In this document: one piece after another, positions 1 through 9,396 of the stretch
Layout: every line of letters starts with the position of its first letter
How positions within the stretch are numbered: the stretch's first letter is position 1
Origin: Pachyseris speciosa
Lineage: Eukaryota; Cnidaria; Anthozoa; Scleractinia; Pachyseridae
Direction: 5' to 3'
NCBI GenBank assembly: GCA_016490735.1
Contig: JAEMWC010000346.1
Span: 417,001-481,000, forward strand
DNA: 64,000 nt
The notes under the pieces: model-generated
Told to the model about the DNA's origin: nothing
The model's database searches: none
The model's input: the letters and a program-made list of their open reading frames with translations, nothing else
Translations under genes and position numbers: made by a program

Positions 1-339
1 AAACTTTTCTGTCCGTACCACTAACGAGGGATTGATCTCTTTAACGTGGCGTTGGACGTCGACTGGTCTTCCCGGCTGGTTAGTAGGTTCGCCACGTTTC
101 CGCTCCGCTACTTCTCGTACAGACGTAACTACTCGATTTTCTTTTTTGCCAATAGTTGCCGAGTTGCCGGCGATGGCTGCCGCTGCTTTCATGGCTTTTT
201 CTTGAGCCTTCTTTTGTCTCCACCTTTTCCTTGCTTCTTTCCGAATTCTCTTCAACTTTTCTGGATCTTTGGGTATGGGGAAGGGAGGGCAACTGGAGAG
301 TTTGAAGTAATCTGGTGGCGTGATCACTTTATTTAAGTC
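1..339 (-). other. Open reading frame running off the left edge, possible exon of an unrecognised gene
   Basis: Reading the minus strand with codons aligned to positions 1-3, there is no stop from the left edge up to a TGA at 340-342. The encoded stretch is very basic and charged, with a Lys/Arg-rich helix-like section (includes KLKRIRKEARKRWRQKKAQ) followed by an Ala-rich run. No ATG lies near its upstream end, so it would be an internal or 3' exon; pyrimidine-rich stretches ending in AG occur near 301-316 and could be acceptors. I do not recognise the family. It could be a gene end or a retroelement fragment. Confidence 0.3.
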
Positions 340-369
340 TCAAATCTTTCTAGCCTACCACTAATGCTC

Positions 370-580
370 TACTAACTGGGGAGACTAAATCAAATCAAAT
401 CTAAATAAAGTAGAATCAAACTCAAATCAAATGTTGGTTTATGGGGAGAGGGGAAAACCGGAGTACCCCGAGGAAAATCTCACGGAGCAGAGTAGGGAAC
501 CAACAAACTCAGCCCACTTATGATGCCGAGTGGTGGAATGCGAGCGCTCTCACCACTGCGCCAACCCTACTTGCCCCAAT
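370..580 (-). repeat. tRNA-derived SINE, internally deleted
   Basis: On the minus strand the block begins with a tRNA-like head at about 577 containing a good box A (TGGCGCAGTGG) followed by GAGAGCGCTCGC. It runs into a tail with the CGGAGTACCCCGAGGAAAA region and ends in AT-rich CAAAT repeats near 375-430. The box B region expected after the anticodon arm is missing, so this copy is internally deleted. I recall this SINE type from cnidarian genomes. Confidence 0.5.
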
Positions 581-614
581 TACAGGCTCATATTCTTGAG
601 AAAGTGTGGAAAGT

Positions 615-864
615 GTGAATGATATATGAAATGAATCATATATGAATCATATATCATTCACACTCATTTCGTTCAAAGGAACATATGAACCCACAATTGA
701 CCTGCTCCCAACATCAATGGCTTCATAGCTCAGTTGGTTAGAGCATCGCACCGGTAATTGCGAGGTCACGGGTTCAAACCCCGTTGAAGTCCTGAATTTT
801 TTTTCAGGCTTCTTTTCGCAATTGCATAAATTGCGTTCACAGCTGCGAGGATCATTCTTCATTT
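615..864 (+). mobile_element. tRNA-derived SINE with 15-bp target-site duplication
   Basis: A 250-bp element lies between two perfect copies of GAAAGTGTGGAAAGT (600-614 and 865-879), the hallmark of LINE-driven retroposition. Inside is a tRNA-like core at 719-792 with box A TAGCTCAGTTGG, box B GGTTCAAACCC and a complete 7-bp acceptor stem (GGCTTCA with TGAAGTC). The anticodon stem pairs (TCGCA with TGCGA) but leaves an 8-nt loop containing GGT. An inverted repeat (GTGAATGATATATGA and its complement) lies at 615-660. The odd loop, tail and duplication argue for a SINE rather than a working tRNA gene. Confidence 0.8.
719..792 (+). other. tRNA-like core of the SINE, Thr(GGT)-like
   Basis: A cloverleaf can be drawn with 7-bp acceptor, D, anticodon and T arms. 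The anticodon loop is one base too long, so a functional tRNA-Thr is unlikely. It presumably supplies the internal RNA polymerase III promoter of the SINE. Confidence 0.6.
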
Positions 865-960
865 GAAAGTGTGGAAAGTTTGAGACATGATTATGCTATC
901 GACTGTGGAACAAGCCCTGTGTAAAAGAGAAAAATAATTATTATTAATAAAAGCAAGCTT

Positions 961-2345
961 AATGGATTGGTCTTCAGATAAGAAGAGCATAAAATGGACT
1001 GACTACTCAATAGAGACAGAAATGGTTACTACAAAATAATGATAAAAGAAAATTAGGTTCTGCCTTCAGATAACAACAGTCCAAAAGGGACTGACTACCC
1101 AAGAGAAACAGAACCAGTTAGTACAAAATAATGATAAAAGAAAATTAGGTTCTGCCTTCAGATAACAACAGTCCAAAAGGGACCGACCACCCAAGAGAAA
1201 CAGAACCAGTTAGTAAAAAATAATGATAAAAGAAAATTAGGTTCTGCCTTCAGATAACAACAGTCCAAAAGGGACTGACCACCCAAGAGAAACAGAACCA
1301 GTTAGTAAACAATAACGATAAAAGAAAATTAGGCTCTGCCTTCAGATAACAACAGTCCAAAAGGGACTGACCACCCAAGAGAAACAGAACCAGTTAATAC
1401 AAAATTTAATGATAAAAGAAAATTAGGTTCTCTTTTCAGATAACAACAGTCCAAAAGGGACTGACCACCCAAGAGAAACAGAACCAGTTAGTACAAAATA
1501 ATGATAAAAGAAAATTAGGTTCTGCCTTCAGATAACAACAGTCCAAAAGGGACCGACCACCCAAGAGAAACAGAACCAGTTAATACAAAATAATGATAAA
1601 AGAAAATTAGGCTCTGCCTTCAGATAACAACAGTCCAAAAATGGACTGACCACCCAAGAGAAACAGAACCAGTTAGTAAAAAATAATGATAAAAGAAAAT
1701 TAGGTTCTCTTTTCAGATAACAACAGTCCAAAAGGGGTGACCACCCAAGAGAAACAGAACCAGTTAGTAAAAAATAATGATAAAAGAAAATTAGGTTCTC
1801 TTTTCAGATAACAACAGTCCAAAATGGACTGACCACCCAAGAGAAACAGAACCAGTTAGTACAAAATAATGATAAAAGAAAATTAGGTTCTCTTTTCAGA
1901 TAACAACAGTCCAAAATGGACTGACCACCCAAGAGAAACAGAACCAGTTAGTACAAAATAATGATAAAAGAAAATTAGGTTCTCTTTTCAGATAACAACA
2001 GTCCAAAAGGGACTGACTATCCAAGAGAAACAGAACCAGTTAGTAAAAAATTTAATGATAAAAGAAAATTAGGTTCTGCCTTCAGATAACAACAGTCCAA
2101 AAGGGACTGACCACCCAAGAGAAACAGAACCAGTTAGTAAAAAATAATGATAAAAGAAAATTAGGTTCTCTTTTCAGATAACAACAGTCCAAAAGGGACT
2201 GACTATCCAAGAGAAACAGAACCAGTTAGTACAAAATAATGATAAAAGAAAATTAGGTTCTGCCTTCAGATACGTAACAACAGTCCAAAAGGGACTGACC
2301 ACCCATGAGAAATAGAACCAGTTACAAAATAATGATTTAAAAATA
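961..2345. repeat. Minisatellite, about 92-bp unit, 14-15 copies
   Basis: The phrase CAACAGTCC recurs at steps of 92, 92, 92, 94, 92, 92, 94, 90, 92, 92, 94, 92 and 96 bp, from about 1080 to 2284. Units carry TAATGATAAAAGAAAATTAG, then TTCAGATAACAACAGTCC, then ACCCAAGAGAAACAGAACC. They alternate between TCTGCCTTCAG and TCTCTTTTCAG variants. The first copy (961-1040) and the last are diverged, as expected of array edges. Short ORFs in this block are products of the repeat. Confidence 0.95.
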
Positions 2346-2654
2346 AGTTTTGTGTTGATGAAAGATTGGATTGAAGTGACTAGGAAACATAAACACAGCA
2401 ATAATTTTAGTTATCTGGGAATGATATGAACAAAAAAGTGCTTACCTCAGGTCTGGTATCCAACTAGCAGCCTACATAGTCCTTTTATAATAAAAAAAAG
2501 TAGTCTGCTTTAGTCTGCCCTCTACCTTAAAAAAACAACACACCAAGCCAGTTGGTGCTGACTTTCTTATTGAAATTGCTCCAGGTCATCGAGGTACACA
2601 ATCCACCATTCCAAGACAAGGTATGGACCCTGAGGTGGAAAAAAAGTGGGGTTA

Positions 2655-2725
2655 TACTTCTGCCTTCAGATAACAACAGTCCAAAAATGGACTGGCCACC
2701 CAAGAGAAAAATAACTGATTGGCAC
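2655..2725. repeat. Isolated partial minisatellite unit
   Basis: One diverged unit (CTGCCTTCAGATAACAACAG, then CCACCCAAGAGAAA) sits about 320 bp beyond the array. Confidence 0.8.
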
Positions 2726-2964
2726 AAAGAGATCATATTTATTAAAGAAAAAAATTTTAATTGCAGTGCAGCTTTTGTAAATCCTTTCCAGAAATATTAA
2801 GATATAAAGACATTAATCCCTGGAGTGGTAGAGACCAAACTTAGGTATTTATTATGTGAAGTCATTTTTAATAAGAGGGTAATACTTTTAACAGTTTTTG
2901 CATCTTTAAAGGTACTATGTCATGGTGATTCTTATGTCTTGGAGGTGAAATTAAAACCTACATG

Positions 2965-3062
2965 TGCTATACCCTTTTAGACTGTTGTTATCTGGAGGTA
3001 GGGTGGCCAAGCAGTTAGAGTGCTGGATTGACCACCACAACTGTTAATAATTTGGAAGACCA
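2965..3062 (+). repeat. 5' fragment of the tRNA-derived SINE at 3083
   Basis: It carries the same head as the next feature (ACTGTTGTTATCTGGAGG, then box A-like GGTGGCCAAGCAGTTAGAG) but breaks off after about 70 bp, before any box B. Confidence 0.6.
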
Positions 3063-3082
3063 CCACAGACTACGAGTACTAT

Positions 3083-3345
3083 ACCCTCCAAGACTGTTGT
3101 TATCTGGAGGCAGGATAGCCGAGCAGTTAGAGCGCTGGACTTGCAATGCGGAGGCCCCGGGTTTAAGTCCCGCTCCAGCTTATGGCCACACTTGTAAATA
3201 TATAGCCAACTGGTCTGCCTCTTGCCTGAGTTGGAATTTCTTAACCTGTTATGTTTATTTGAATTATTTGTTTCATGTATTTGCTAGGCCCCACCAGCCT
3301 TTGTGTGCTATAAATACTGCCAAGGGTAAATAACAGTCATTTATT
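3083..3345 (+). mobile_element. tRNA-derived SINE, second family
   Basis: Box A TAGCCGAGCAG lies at 3116-3126 and box B-like GGTTTAAGTCC at 3160-3170, about 34 bp apart as in pol III promoters. The tail AACCTGTTATG, TTTGAATTATTTGTTTC, then GGGTAAATAA matches a SINE tail I remember from corals. The ORF across 3028-3333 is a by-product. Confidence 0.65.
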
Positions 3346-3731
3346 TATTTTTAGTTATTTTTCTCAAATGGGAAGAAAACCCTAATCTGTAGTTACATGT
3401 ACATGTAGCTATTTTCCCACAGTACAAGAGGAGAACTTGAAAATGTTGGTTCAATTTTTTCAAGTTGCAATCCATTTGATTTCAATCCTTGCCAGCCTAA
3501 GCCAAAGAGGCCTATTTAAAGTTATGCTAAATTGGTAAGATAATCTTAAACAAAACTGAACCATTATTTGTGAGCTTTCTTTGATTCCAATATCTTTTTC
3601 AGCTTTTCAAAATAATATTAAAAATGCGTAACAAAGTAATGATAATAATAATAATAATCTAATAGTGAACTCAGTTTCACACTTGAGACTATGCCAAAAA
3701 GTATCTTAAAACAAAAACACACCTCCAAGAG

Positions 3732-4918
3732 GACATCCATCAAGTTCAATATCAAACTCCAAGTCTTCTGTGACACATGAAGGCACTTCTCCCTTATTGC
3801 CCACACAAGCAATGATTTCAAGCAATTTTCAAAGTTTTCTGTATCACAGAGAACACCACTTCCTTTACTGCTTTAATCTCATTCTTTGTTAGCAGCACAC
3901 ATGTGTCTTCAGATCTCTGCAGAGAAATAAAAAAGGAAAACACTCAGCTACAGTAATGAGTTACATGTATCCAGTTTTATTAATGTTTTGGATATGTTAA
4001 TCTTTATTCCACTATGAAATAGAAACCCCATTTTTAATTTGTACATTGACAGTGGAGCAAACTCCAGAGAGTTTTAATGCCTGTTTGTATACTGTATGTA
4101 AAGTATACATGTAGGTATGTTCCCCTGCAGGTTTCTTTTAAATTGTATTAGGCCATGCGCATTGAGTATTTCCTTTCCCATGATCTTCTCTTTTCGTAAA
4201 AGTGGGTATGTCAGTCGGCATAAAAAAGGAAAGGTCATATCTACAGTTGTAGGAGTGGGACCACGCTGTTAAACTATTTGCCAGTTAAACTTAAGGACTA
4301 TGCGAAACCTGTTTTAACAAATATAATATTTTATTAACAAATATTTTACTTTATTAAATGGTAAAAATAACAATAAAAAAAACTGTCCATTGAAGTATTA
4401 ATAATAGAAATTATAAATAAAAACGAGCCATTTGCACAATTCTAATTTATTGCTTTCTATAGGGTGTCCATTTTGAGCCTTAAAACCTGTGGGTATCAAT
4501 TATATTCCCCTTAAATAGGGGCACTGAGGAACCTCCACAGCACACAACTTAAATTACATACAAAATTGACAATAGTTCCCACTGAGAGCAAACTATAAGC
4601 TTATACTGTATACAAAATATAATTAAAAACATTACAGACGAAACTCATTAAGTTAAAAATTAAGGGGAAGAAGGGGGGGGGGGGGGAGGGGTTAACTAAA
4701 AATTAACAAACAGGTCAAAGAAAAAACAACACAAACCAAATGATTTGAAGCCTGTTAGCTTGGCTCCACATAATAAAGAAACAAAATTATAACTTACCCT
4801 TTTAGTTCCACTTCAAGGGAGTCGAGTTTCGCTGTCCTTTCGGCGAGTAAGGCAATAAGCTCCTCCGAGCTTTGGCGGGCTTTCCCGCCGAAAGAGAAGT
4901 CCTTCGCGCGATCGGGCT
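3732..4918 (-). other. Candidate spliced gene, at least two coding exons, unrecognised
   Basis: Reading the minus strand, an open stretch from about 4918 down to 4798 encodes a coiled-coil-like segment (ARQSSEELIALLAERTAKL) and ends at a strong donor (AAAAGG then GTAAGTT, 4797-4791). About 870 bp downstream a pyrimidine tract and TCTCTGCAG form an acceptor near 3921. It is followed by open sequence (LLTKNEIKAVKEVVFSVIQ) and, after a 1-nt frame change near 3830, by SCVTEDLEFDIELDGCPL up to GTGTGT at about 3731. If the AG two bases after the CAG is used, the two exons join in frame. The frame change suggests a pseudogene, an assembly error or another exon boundary. Confidence 0.35.
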
Positions 4919-5033
4919 CTAAATTCCAATTTGACAGAGTTCAGCAGGCTTTCAATATTAGCACTAAGTGTGGCGAATTAATATGACAATGCGGTGGAAA
5001 CACTCTCTGACGAAGAAGATCGGCAATCAAACC

Positions 5034-5079
5034 GAACCTGGAACAGGAGAGGGTACTGGGCATCCTGCTTAACTCCATG
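5034..5079 (-). other. Possible start region for the 3.7-4.9 kb gene
   Basis: On the minus strand GCTGCCATGG, a near-ideal Kozak context, opens a frame (MELSRMPSTLSC) at 5079. It reads for about 45 codons to a TGA near 4945, in the same frame as the coiled-coil exon downstream. It could be a first exon if a donor lies before the stop. The evidence is positional only. Confidence 0.2.
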
Positions 5080-5399
5080 GCAGCAAACGCCGATTTGGCG
5101 GGTTAAAATGAAGTTCCCGCATTTCGCACTTCGTGAGGAAATGTCTTCAATATTTCGTTTTTGGAGAAATATTCGTCGGACGGATCCCACAGATTTCTTT
5201 CTTGAGGACATACCAATACTTTCGAGCCTGAAGTGATGCACTTTTAACCTCGAAAGACTCGAAATGTTATTAAACAAAGGCAAAGTTCCCGTCGACATGC
5301 AATCCGACAACATCCATGCCTTCACTTCAAATGGTTTAGAAATCAAAACAATGATGCTATTCAAATTTCAAAATCCCGCCGAAGTAGAATATTAATTAA

Positions 5400-5705
5400 T
5401 TAGTAAGAATTTAACTCGGATGTATTGTCCAGATCGTGCGATCACTTCGTGACTTTCTCTAAAGAATAAAATATTTGTCCACAGCGATGTAAACAATTGT
5501 CCTGCAGTGCGTTACTCGCACGTCACGTGGAAGGCCTGTCCCTGTAACAACAAACCAAGAGACAAGCGAAGTCTGTAGTACAGTGTATCAAAATGCTCTT
5601 TGAACTGTATGCTTGTTCGCCATTCGGCGAAACCGAGATCTCACGATTCTACATAAATCCAGGATTAAAGACATTGTAAAATATAGTCTCGAAGAAATCA
5701 GACAA
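5400..5705. other. Non-coding spacer, nothing recognised
   Basis: I see no credible ORF, tRNA or terminal inverted repeat in this stretch between the candidate gene and the truncated BTB copy. Confidence 0.5.
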
Positions 5706-5708
5706 CAT

Positions 5709-5978
5709 TCAGTAAGAAGTCAGCATTTTATTATTTTCACATTTAATTGCAGAGCGAATTTGATAGCTTTCATTTAAATTTGCAACAATAGTTGCATCGC
5801 GTTGTCTCGCGTTGCCTTGCGTGTCAAAGACGTGTCCCTCGCGGATTCTCAGCGTCTGGTTTATATAATTATATTCCGGAGTAATTAATTTGGCGACACC
5901 TACCAAACACCTTTCTCTCTTGTACCTCGGCATCAGTTTACGGAACCTGCTGAGAATTTTTTTCTTGGGCAAAGCTCG
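5709..5978 (-). other. 87-codon open frame directly after the BTB1 stop
   Basis: In the same frame as BTB1, separated only by the TGA at 5979-5981, an open stretch runs to a stop at 5709 (starts ALPKKKILSRFRKLMPRY). It lacks an ATG near its start and resembles no family I know. It occupies the place of the missing BACK domain and marks the rearrangement breakpoint near 5981. Confidence 0.3.
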
Positions 5979-6380
5979 TCATGTGATACTGTTCCGGAGA
6001 AACTCATAACAAGCGTTTTCCACAGGTAGAAACTGAAGCAGACTGGCCGCTGAAAGCAGAGATTGGACGTTTGAGAACGTAATTCTCAATGATGAAGTGT
6101 AGGCGAAGTCTATTAAACTTCTCAGCGCCTCTGAATCCACTCCTCTGATTGTAATGTTTGTTTCGTGGCTTTCTTTCATGCCGGTCAGAAACATCGCGCG
6201 AAAATACGCGCTCACAGAGGCCAATACAAGACGATGAGAGTGAAATTCTTCTCCGTCATCCGTTGAGAGAACCACATCGCAGAAACACTTCTCCATTCGA
6301 AAATCGTTCATCTTTTTCATTGCATCACCCGCTCCCTGTTCATCAGTAAAATCGTAGAGCACGTTACTTGTAGTTTCCAT
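5979..6380 (-). pseudogene. BTB1: orphan BTB-only copy of the KLHL exon 1
   Basis: The frame from METTSN (ATG at 6380; an in-frame ATG also at 6437) matches the other exon-1 copies through the whole BTB fold, including CDVVL, HSHRLVLASVSAYFRAMF and the helix with SLLSAASLLQFLP. After LRNSI, where the others continue VNNSLEIWNL into the BACK domain, homology stops and the frame ends in Thr then TGA (5979-5981). About 133 residues remain of the 291 in exon 1. No kelch exon lies downstream in the window. It could encode a BTB-only protein able to dimerise with full-length copies, or be dead. Sequence markers (KKMNDFRMEK, DSEALRS) group it with BTB3 rather than BTB2. Confidence 0.8.
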
Positions 6381-6572
6381 TATGCGTGACAGCCACTGGT
6401 ATAGGCCCGATCCGATCAAAATAACAGTTTTTATCAAAAGAACGATCTAAAAATAAGAGCCGATTTTCTTTCCAAGGACATGAAATTCAAATGAGGCCCA
6501 TTCCTTTTCAAACAGCTTTGTCTTTTCTGCGTGTCAGGCGCGTTTTTCACACCTTTTTTCTAACCGCGGAAG

Positions 6573-6596
6573 TATATAATCTCGCAATCTGATTGG
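6573..6596 (-). promoter_or_regulatory. TATA and CCAAT boxes upstream of BTB1
   Basis: On the minus strand CCAAT (6592-6596, within AGCCAATCAG) precedes TATATA (6573-6578) by about 14 bp, some 193 bp before the METTSN ATG. The arrangement is kept at BTB3 (ATTGG 50051-50055, TATATA 50032-50037). BTB2 keeps only the TATA box (45715-45720). Assignment as a core promoter is inference from motif, spacing and conservation. Confidence 0.5.
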
Positions 6597-6616
6597 CTAA
6601 TTTGCCGTCATCAGTG

Positions 6617-6729
6617 ACACACTCGCCTGCGGCTCGTGTGCCACTTCTTTGTTTTTACCACATTTTGACGTCATCTGTGATCTATTACTGAACAGACGCA
6701 CGGCAACATGGAATCTATTTGTTTTATAT
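6617..6729. repeat. 113-bp segment inverted relative to BTB2 and BTB3 upstream regions
   Basis: From the CTCGCCTGCGG region through the CRE-like palindrome TGACGTCA (6666-6673) to AATAGATTCC, read in complement, the segment equals 50070-50181 and about 45745-45849 in opposite orientation. The promoter-proximal side remains collinear in all three. Confidence 0.8.
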
Positions 6730-7033
6730 AATAAAGAAACAAAATGCAAGCGAAAAACTTGTTTATTTTCACATTTCTGGAAAAAAGTGGGTCGTGATGA
6801 CGTAATCTGTGCATCTGTCCTCTAATAGATCATAGCTAAGAACCAATCACAACGCGCGAACTATTCACCTTATTATATAAAAGAGTGTAGACAACGCTGC
6901 TCGCGTCAACTTCAATGATCTTCCTCGCGCTCTGAAATAAACATTTTCTTTGAAGTTGACATTGTGGTAAAAAAATAAATGGAATGTGGTTTAGCGTTGT
7001 ATGTACTCTTATCGACAACGATATTCGTCATCA

Positions 7034-7100
7034 CAGTGGTCAAAATTTGTTGTGGACTCACTCGGCTGCGCCTCGTGAGTCCTCAACATTTTGACCACTG
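7034..7100. repeat. 67-bp foldback (hairpin) element
   Basis: CAGTGGTCAAAATTTGTTG at 7034 is mirrored by CAACATTTTGACCACTG ending at 7100, with further pairing of GACTCAC and GTGAGTC around a GC-rich loop. It is likely a small MITE or remnant. Confidence 0.7.
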
Positions 7101-7377
7101 TTTGCTCCCCTTTAACACGTTAAAAAGAGAAAAAAAAAAAAACCTTAAAAATACACTGTTTGGTTGAGACTAATACGAATTGTCTCTTATTTTCCTTAAG
7201 GACAAAAAAGCGGGCGAAACACGCAAGTGCGATTTCGATTTCACATGATAGTCGGTTACTGCCGGGTACATTATTGGTTGTTATGGTTCGTTTGATCAGC
7301 GTATTTCCTGGCCACAAAGTTCTTAAATACCAACTACTCTATTCACTATCATATGCAGAGATGAACTCAGCAAGCCT

Positions 7378-7991
7378 CTAAGCGCACGCCACGGAAGCGT
7401 GCACTCTGGGATGATTCATACACGGGGCAGTGGCAGTAGACTAATCAGCAAACTTCAAGTTCAGCTTTTTCACCGAGTTCGTGTCTCTGTTGTGGTTATC
7501 ATGACCGCCAATGATGAACAGCTCTTGCCCTCCTTCCTCTCCACCCAGTACCAAGGCCGCGGCTGCCCCACTCCTCGGATCCATGGTATTGCGGATGATC
7601 AGCCAGAGGTTCAAGTCAGGATTGTAGTTCTCAATGGAGTCCAGATTTCCTACACTGTTGCTTCCACCAATCACGTAAAGGCGATCGCTGAACGTGACAA
7701 CGGCGTGGTTCATCCGGGACTTGTTCATACTGCTCACGTCGCACCACTTGTTTGTCATTGGATCATAACACTCGACATGCTCGATTTCTGAGATTCCACA
7801 GTACCCCCCAACGGCGAAGAGGCGTCCTTGCAGAGGTGCCATTCCGAAGTGACTCCTTGGCAGACGCATGTTGGCTGCCTGGCTCCATTCATTTTTAATA
7901 GGGTCGTAACGCTCGACACTCAGTGCAGAGCCGTTGTGGGACCCACCGGCAGCATACAGCCATCCCTCCAGAACTGACACTGCTAAAGCAC
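7378..7991 (-). pseudogene. Kelch exon 3, copy a (splice acceptor lost)
   Basis: It encodes kelch repeats 3-6: GG-containing strands GWLYAAGGSHNGSAL, RLFAVGGYCG, RLYVIGGSNSV and ELFIIGGHD. Relative to the 617-nt exon it has an in-frame 3-nt loss (SALKSV to SALSV) and a TAC-to-TAG change ending the frame at 7441, about 20 codons early. The intron side reads CCCCAATGTGC where intact copies read CCCCAAGGTGC, so the acceptor AG is gone. The reading frame is otherwise open. It shares its exon-2 insertion and acceptor lesion with copies b and e, so it is a duplicate of an already broken gene. Confidence 0.9.
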
Positions 7992-8139
7992 ATTGGGGAA
8001 AAGAGTAGTAACAAAGGGTTACAGAAGCTGGAAAATAACCAACGTGGGAGAACTCCAGCACCGTAAATCTTTTATTGAGCAAAGACAGTTTGCAGGGTAG
8101 GGAGGGGTTGCGAGAAGGGCTTGTTTAGTTCGGCAGAAC

Positions 8140-8440
8140 GCAAATAAATTAGCAGTTGTTTTATCATTCACTCTTATCTCGATAGATTCCCGAAAAAAGG
8201 AAAAACTGTCAAAACTAACTTGAACAATACTTATAACGCCTCTCAATTCCTCCCAAAGCTCAGGAGTGCTGCATGTCATACGCTGCTTGCATTTTCAATT
8301 TATAATTTGCGTTTTGCTAGCTCCTCTCATGCTTCAGTACTGACTTATTTCCTCTCTTATTTGCGACCTTTTCGCCACCAAAACAGAAGCTTTAAATTTT
8401 GCTATCCTTTCCCACAGTACGAGAGTGAAAAAGGCACCCC
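8140..8440 (-). repeat. R element in KLHL intron 2, inverted
   Basis: This is the reverse complement of the block that precedes each large LINE copy (about 12015-12330): GTTGTTTTATCATTCAC, then GAATTCCTCCCA-like sequence. It may be the 5' region of the same LINE inserted backwards. Other inverted copies lie in the matching intron of b (22915-23170), c (30265-30560), d (40510-40760) and e (50640-50900). Confidence 0.65.
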
Positions 8441-8721
8441 TTTCGCGCATAGCCTGCTCCAGGCTCTCAGATATTTGGGGCGAGCGAAGAGCGAAACAAC
8501 GAGCGAAGAACGAGGGAAAAAACGGCTATTTGAAGTGATCGTAACACCTTTATGGGGGACACTAAAATAAACTACAGAAAAAATCTAAGATCTAGAATCT
8601 TAAATCTAATACTAAAATCTAAGATCGGCCAAGAATAATTTAGTTAAAATGCAACTGTTTACAGTTAAAAGGAACTAGCTAACTATATGCGATATGAATT
8701 ATTTTGCTAGGTAGAAGGTAC

Positions 8722-8772
8722 CTTTGCATTTGTTGAGTGATGTAACTGAAGTCAACTGTCCCACACAAGGAT
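8722..8772 (-). pseudogene. Kelch exon 2, copy a, 3' part
   Basis: It keeps the last codons of exon 2 and the donor (GCAAAG then GTACCT, intron from 8721 downward). It is separated from the 5' part by a 446-bp LINE insertion. Confidence 0.85.
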
Positions 8773-9218
8773 ACAACAACAACTAGCTTTATTTGCATGA
8801 CCATAAGTTCATGCCGTATTACAAAAGCACGTAACTTAACAAGAACAATGTAATAACGTAATGAGATGGAAGATACAAATTAAAGATATATCAGTCTGAT
8901 TTAGATAATATATTATTATGCGAATCTAAGCAAGATAGAATGAACTTCGTCAATTCAATATTAACAAAATAATCAGGAGAATTTATTAATTCCTTGGTAG
9001 CTTCTGTAGGGAATAATTGGGTGATATTTGGTAGGTGATTTTTTATTTTGCTATAAAATCTGTTCCTAAGAATTGAGTATTTAGGACAGCTAAAAAGAAA
9101 GTGTATGTCATCTTCAACTTGATTCGATCCACAAGTAGGGCAGAGTCTATCAAACCTTGGGATTTGACCGTATCTACCAGTTTCAATCATTAGCTTGTGA
9201 TTACCTATTCGTAGTTTC
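8773..9218 (-). mobile_element. 5'-truncated LINE inserted in kelch exon 2 (copy a)
   Basis: The minus-strand ORF at 8891-9190 encodes the C-terminal end of a non-LTR retrotransposon ORF2: a GRYGQIPRFDRLCPTCGS zinc-binding motif, then HFLFSCPKYSILRNRFYSKI. The insertion ends in (GTT)n at 8773-8783 on the minus strand, a LINE tail. Compared with intact exon 2 (GGATTGTAGCTC in d) the insertion sits between GGAT and TAGCTC with no clear duplication and possibly a small target deletion. Confidence 0.85.
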
Positions 9219-9396
9219 TAGCTCTCCACGGTGACCTGGTCAGTGTACTCTCTGTTCAGTCCTCCCACAGCATACAGCAGGCCATCAAGGATTACGGACC
9301 CAGCGTACTTGCGAGGGATGATCATGAGTGCAATTATCCGCCATTTCTTCTCATTGAAGTCAAAGCACTCCACGTCGTTTAAGACTTTGCGATTTT
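9219..9396 (-). pseudogene. Kelch exon 2, copy a, 5' part
   Basis: It encodes NRKVLNDVECFDF, IIPRKYAGS and GLLYAVGGLN (kelch repeats 1-2) and stops where the LINE enters. The AG acceptor (CT at 9397-9398 on the plus strand) is present but its pyrimidine tract is weaker than in copy c. Confidence 0.9.

Noticed and set aside
46..336. 96-codon plus-strand ORF at the left edge
   Set aside because: The minus-strand frame over the same codons looks far more protein-like (charged helix). The plus-strand frame is Phe/Ser/Leu-rich antisense.
719..792. Functional tRNA-Thr gene
   Set aside because: The 8-nt anticodon loop, attached tail and flanking 15-bp duplication identify a SINE.
961..2345. CRISPR-like array
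   Set aside because: There are no unique spacers between constant repeats. The whole 92-bp unit repeats, so it is a minisatellite in a eukaryotic genome.
1528..2401. Repetitive Phe/Trp-rich ORFs on the minus strand
   Set aside because: They are translations of the 92-bp minisatellite. The repeated NWFCFSWVV pattern follows the DNA period.
4672..4690. G-run as a quadruplex regulatory element
   Set aside because: A single uninterrupted homopolymer in non-coding sequence with no gene context. Length is prone to sequencing error.
7399..7791. 130-codon plus-strand ORF opposite kelch exon 3 (also at 22154 and 39846)
   Set aside because: It mirrors the kelch coding strand, is conserved only because the exon is, and has no family signal or splice context.
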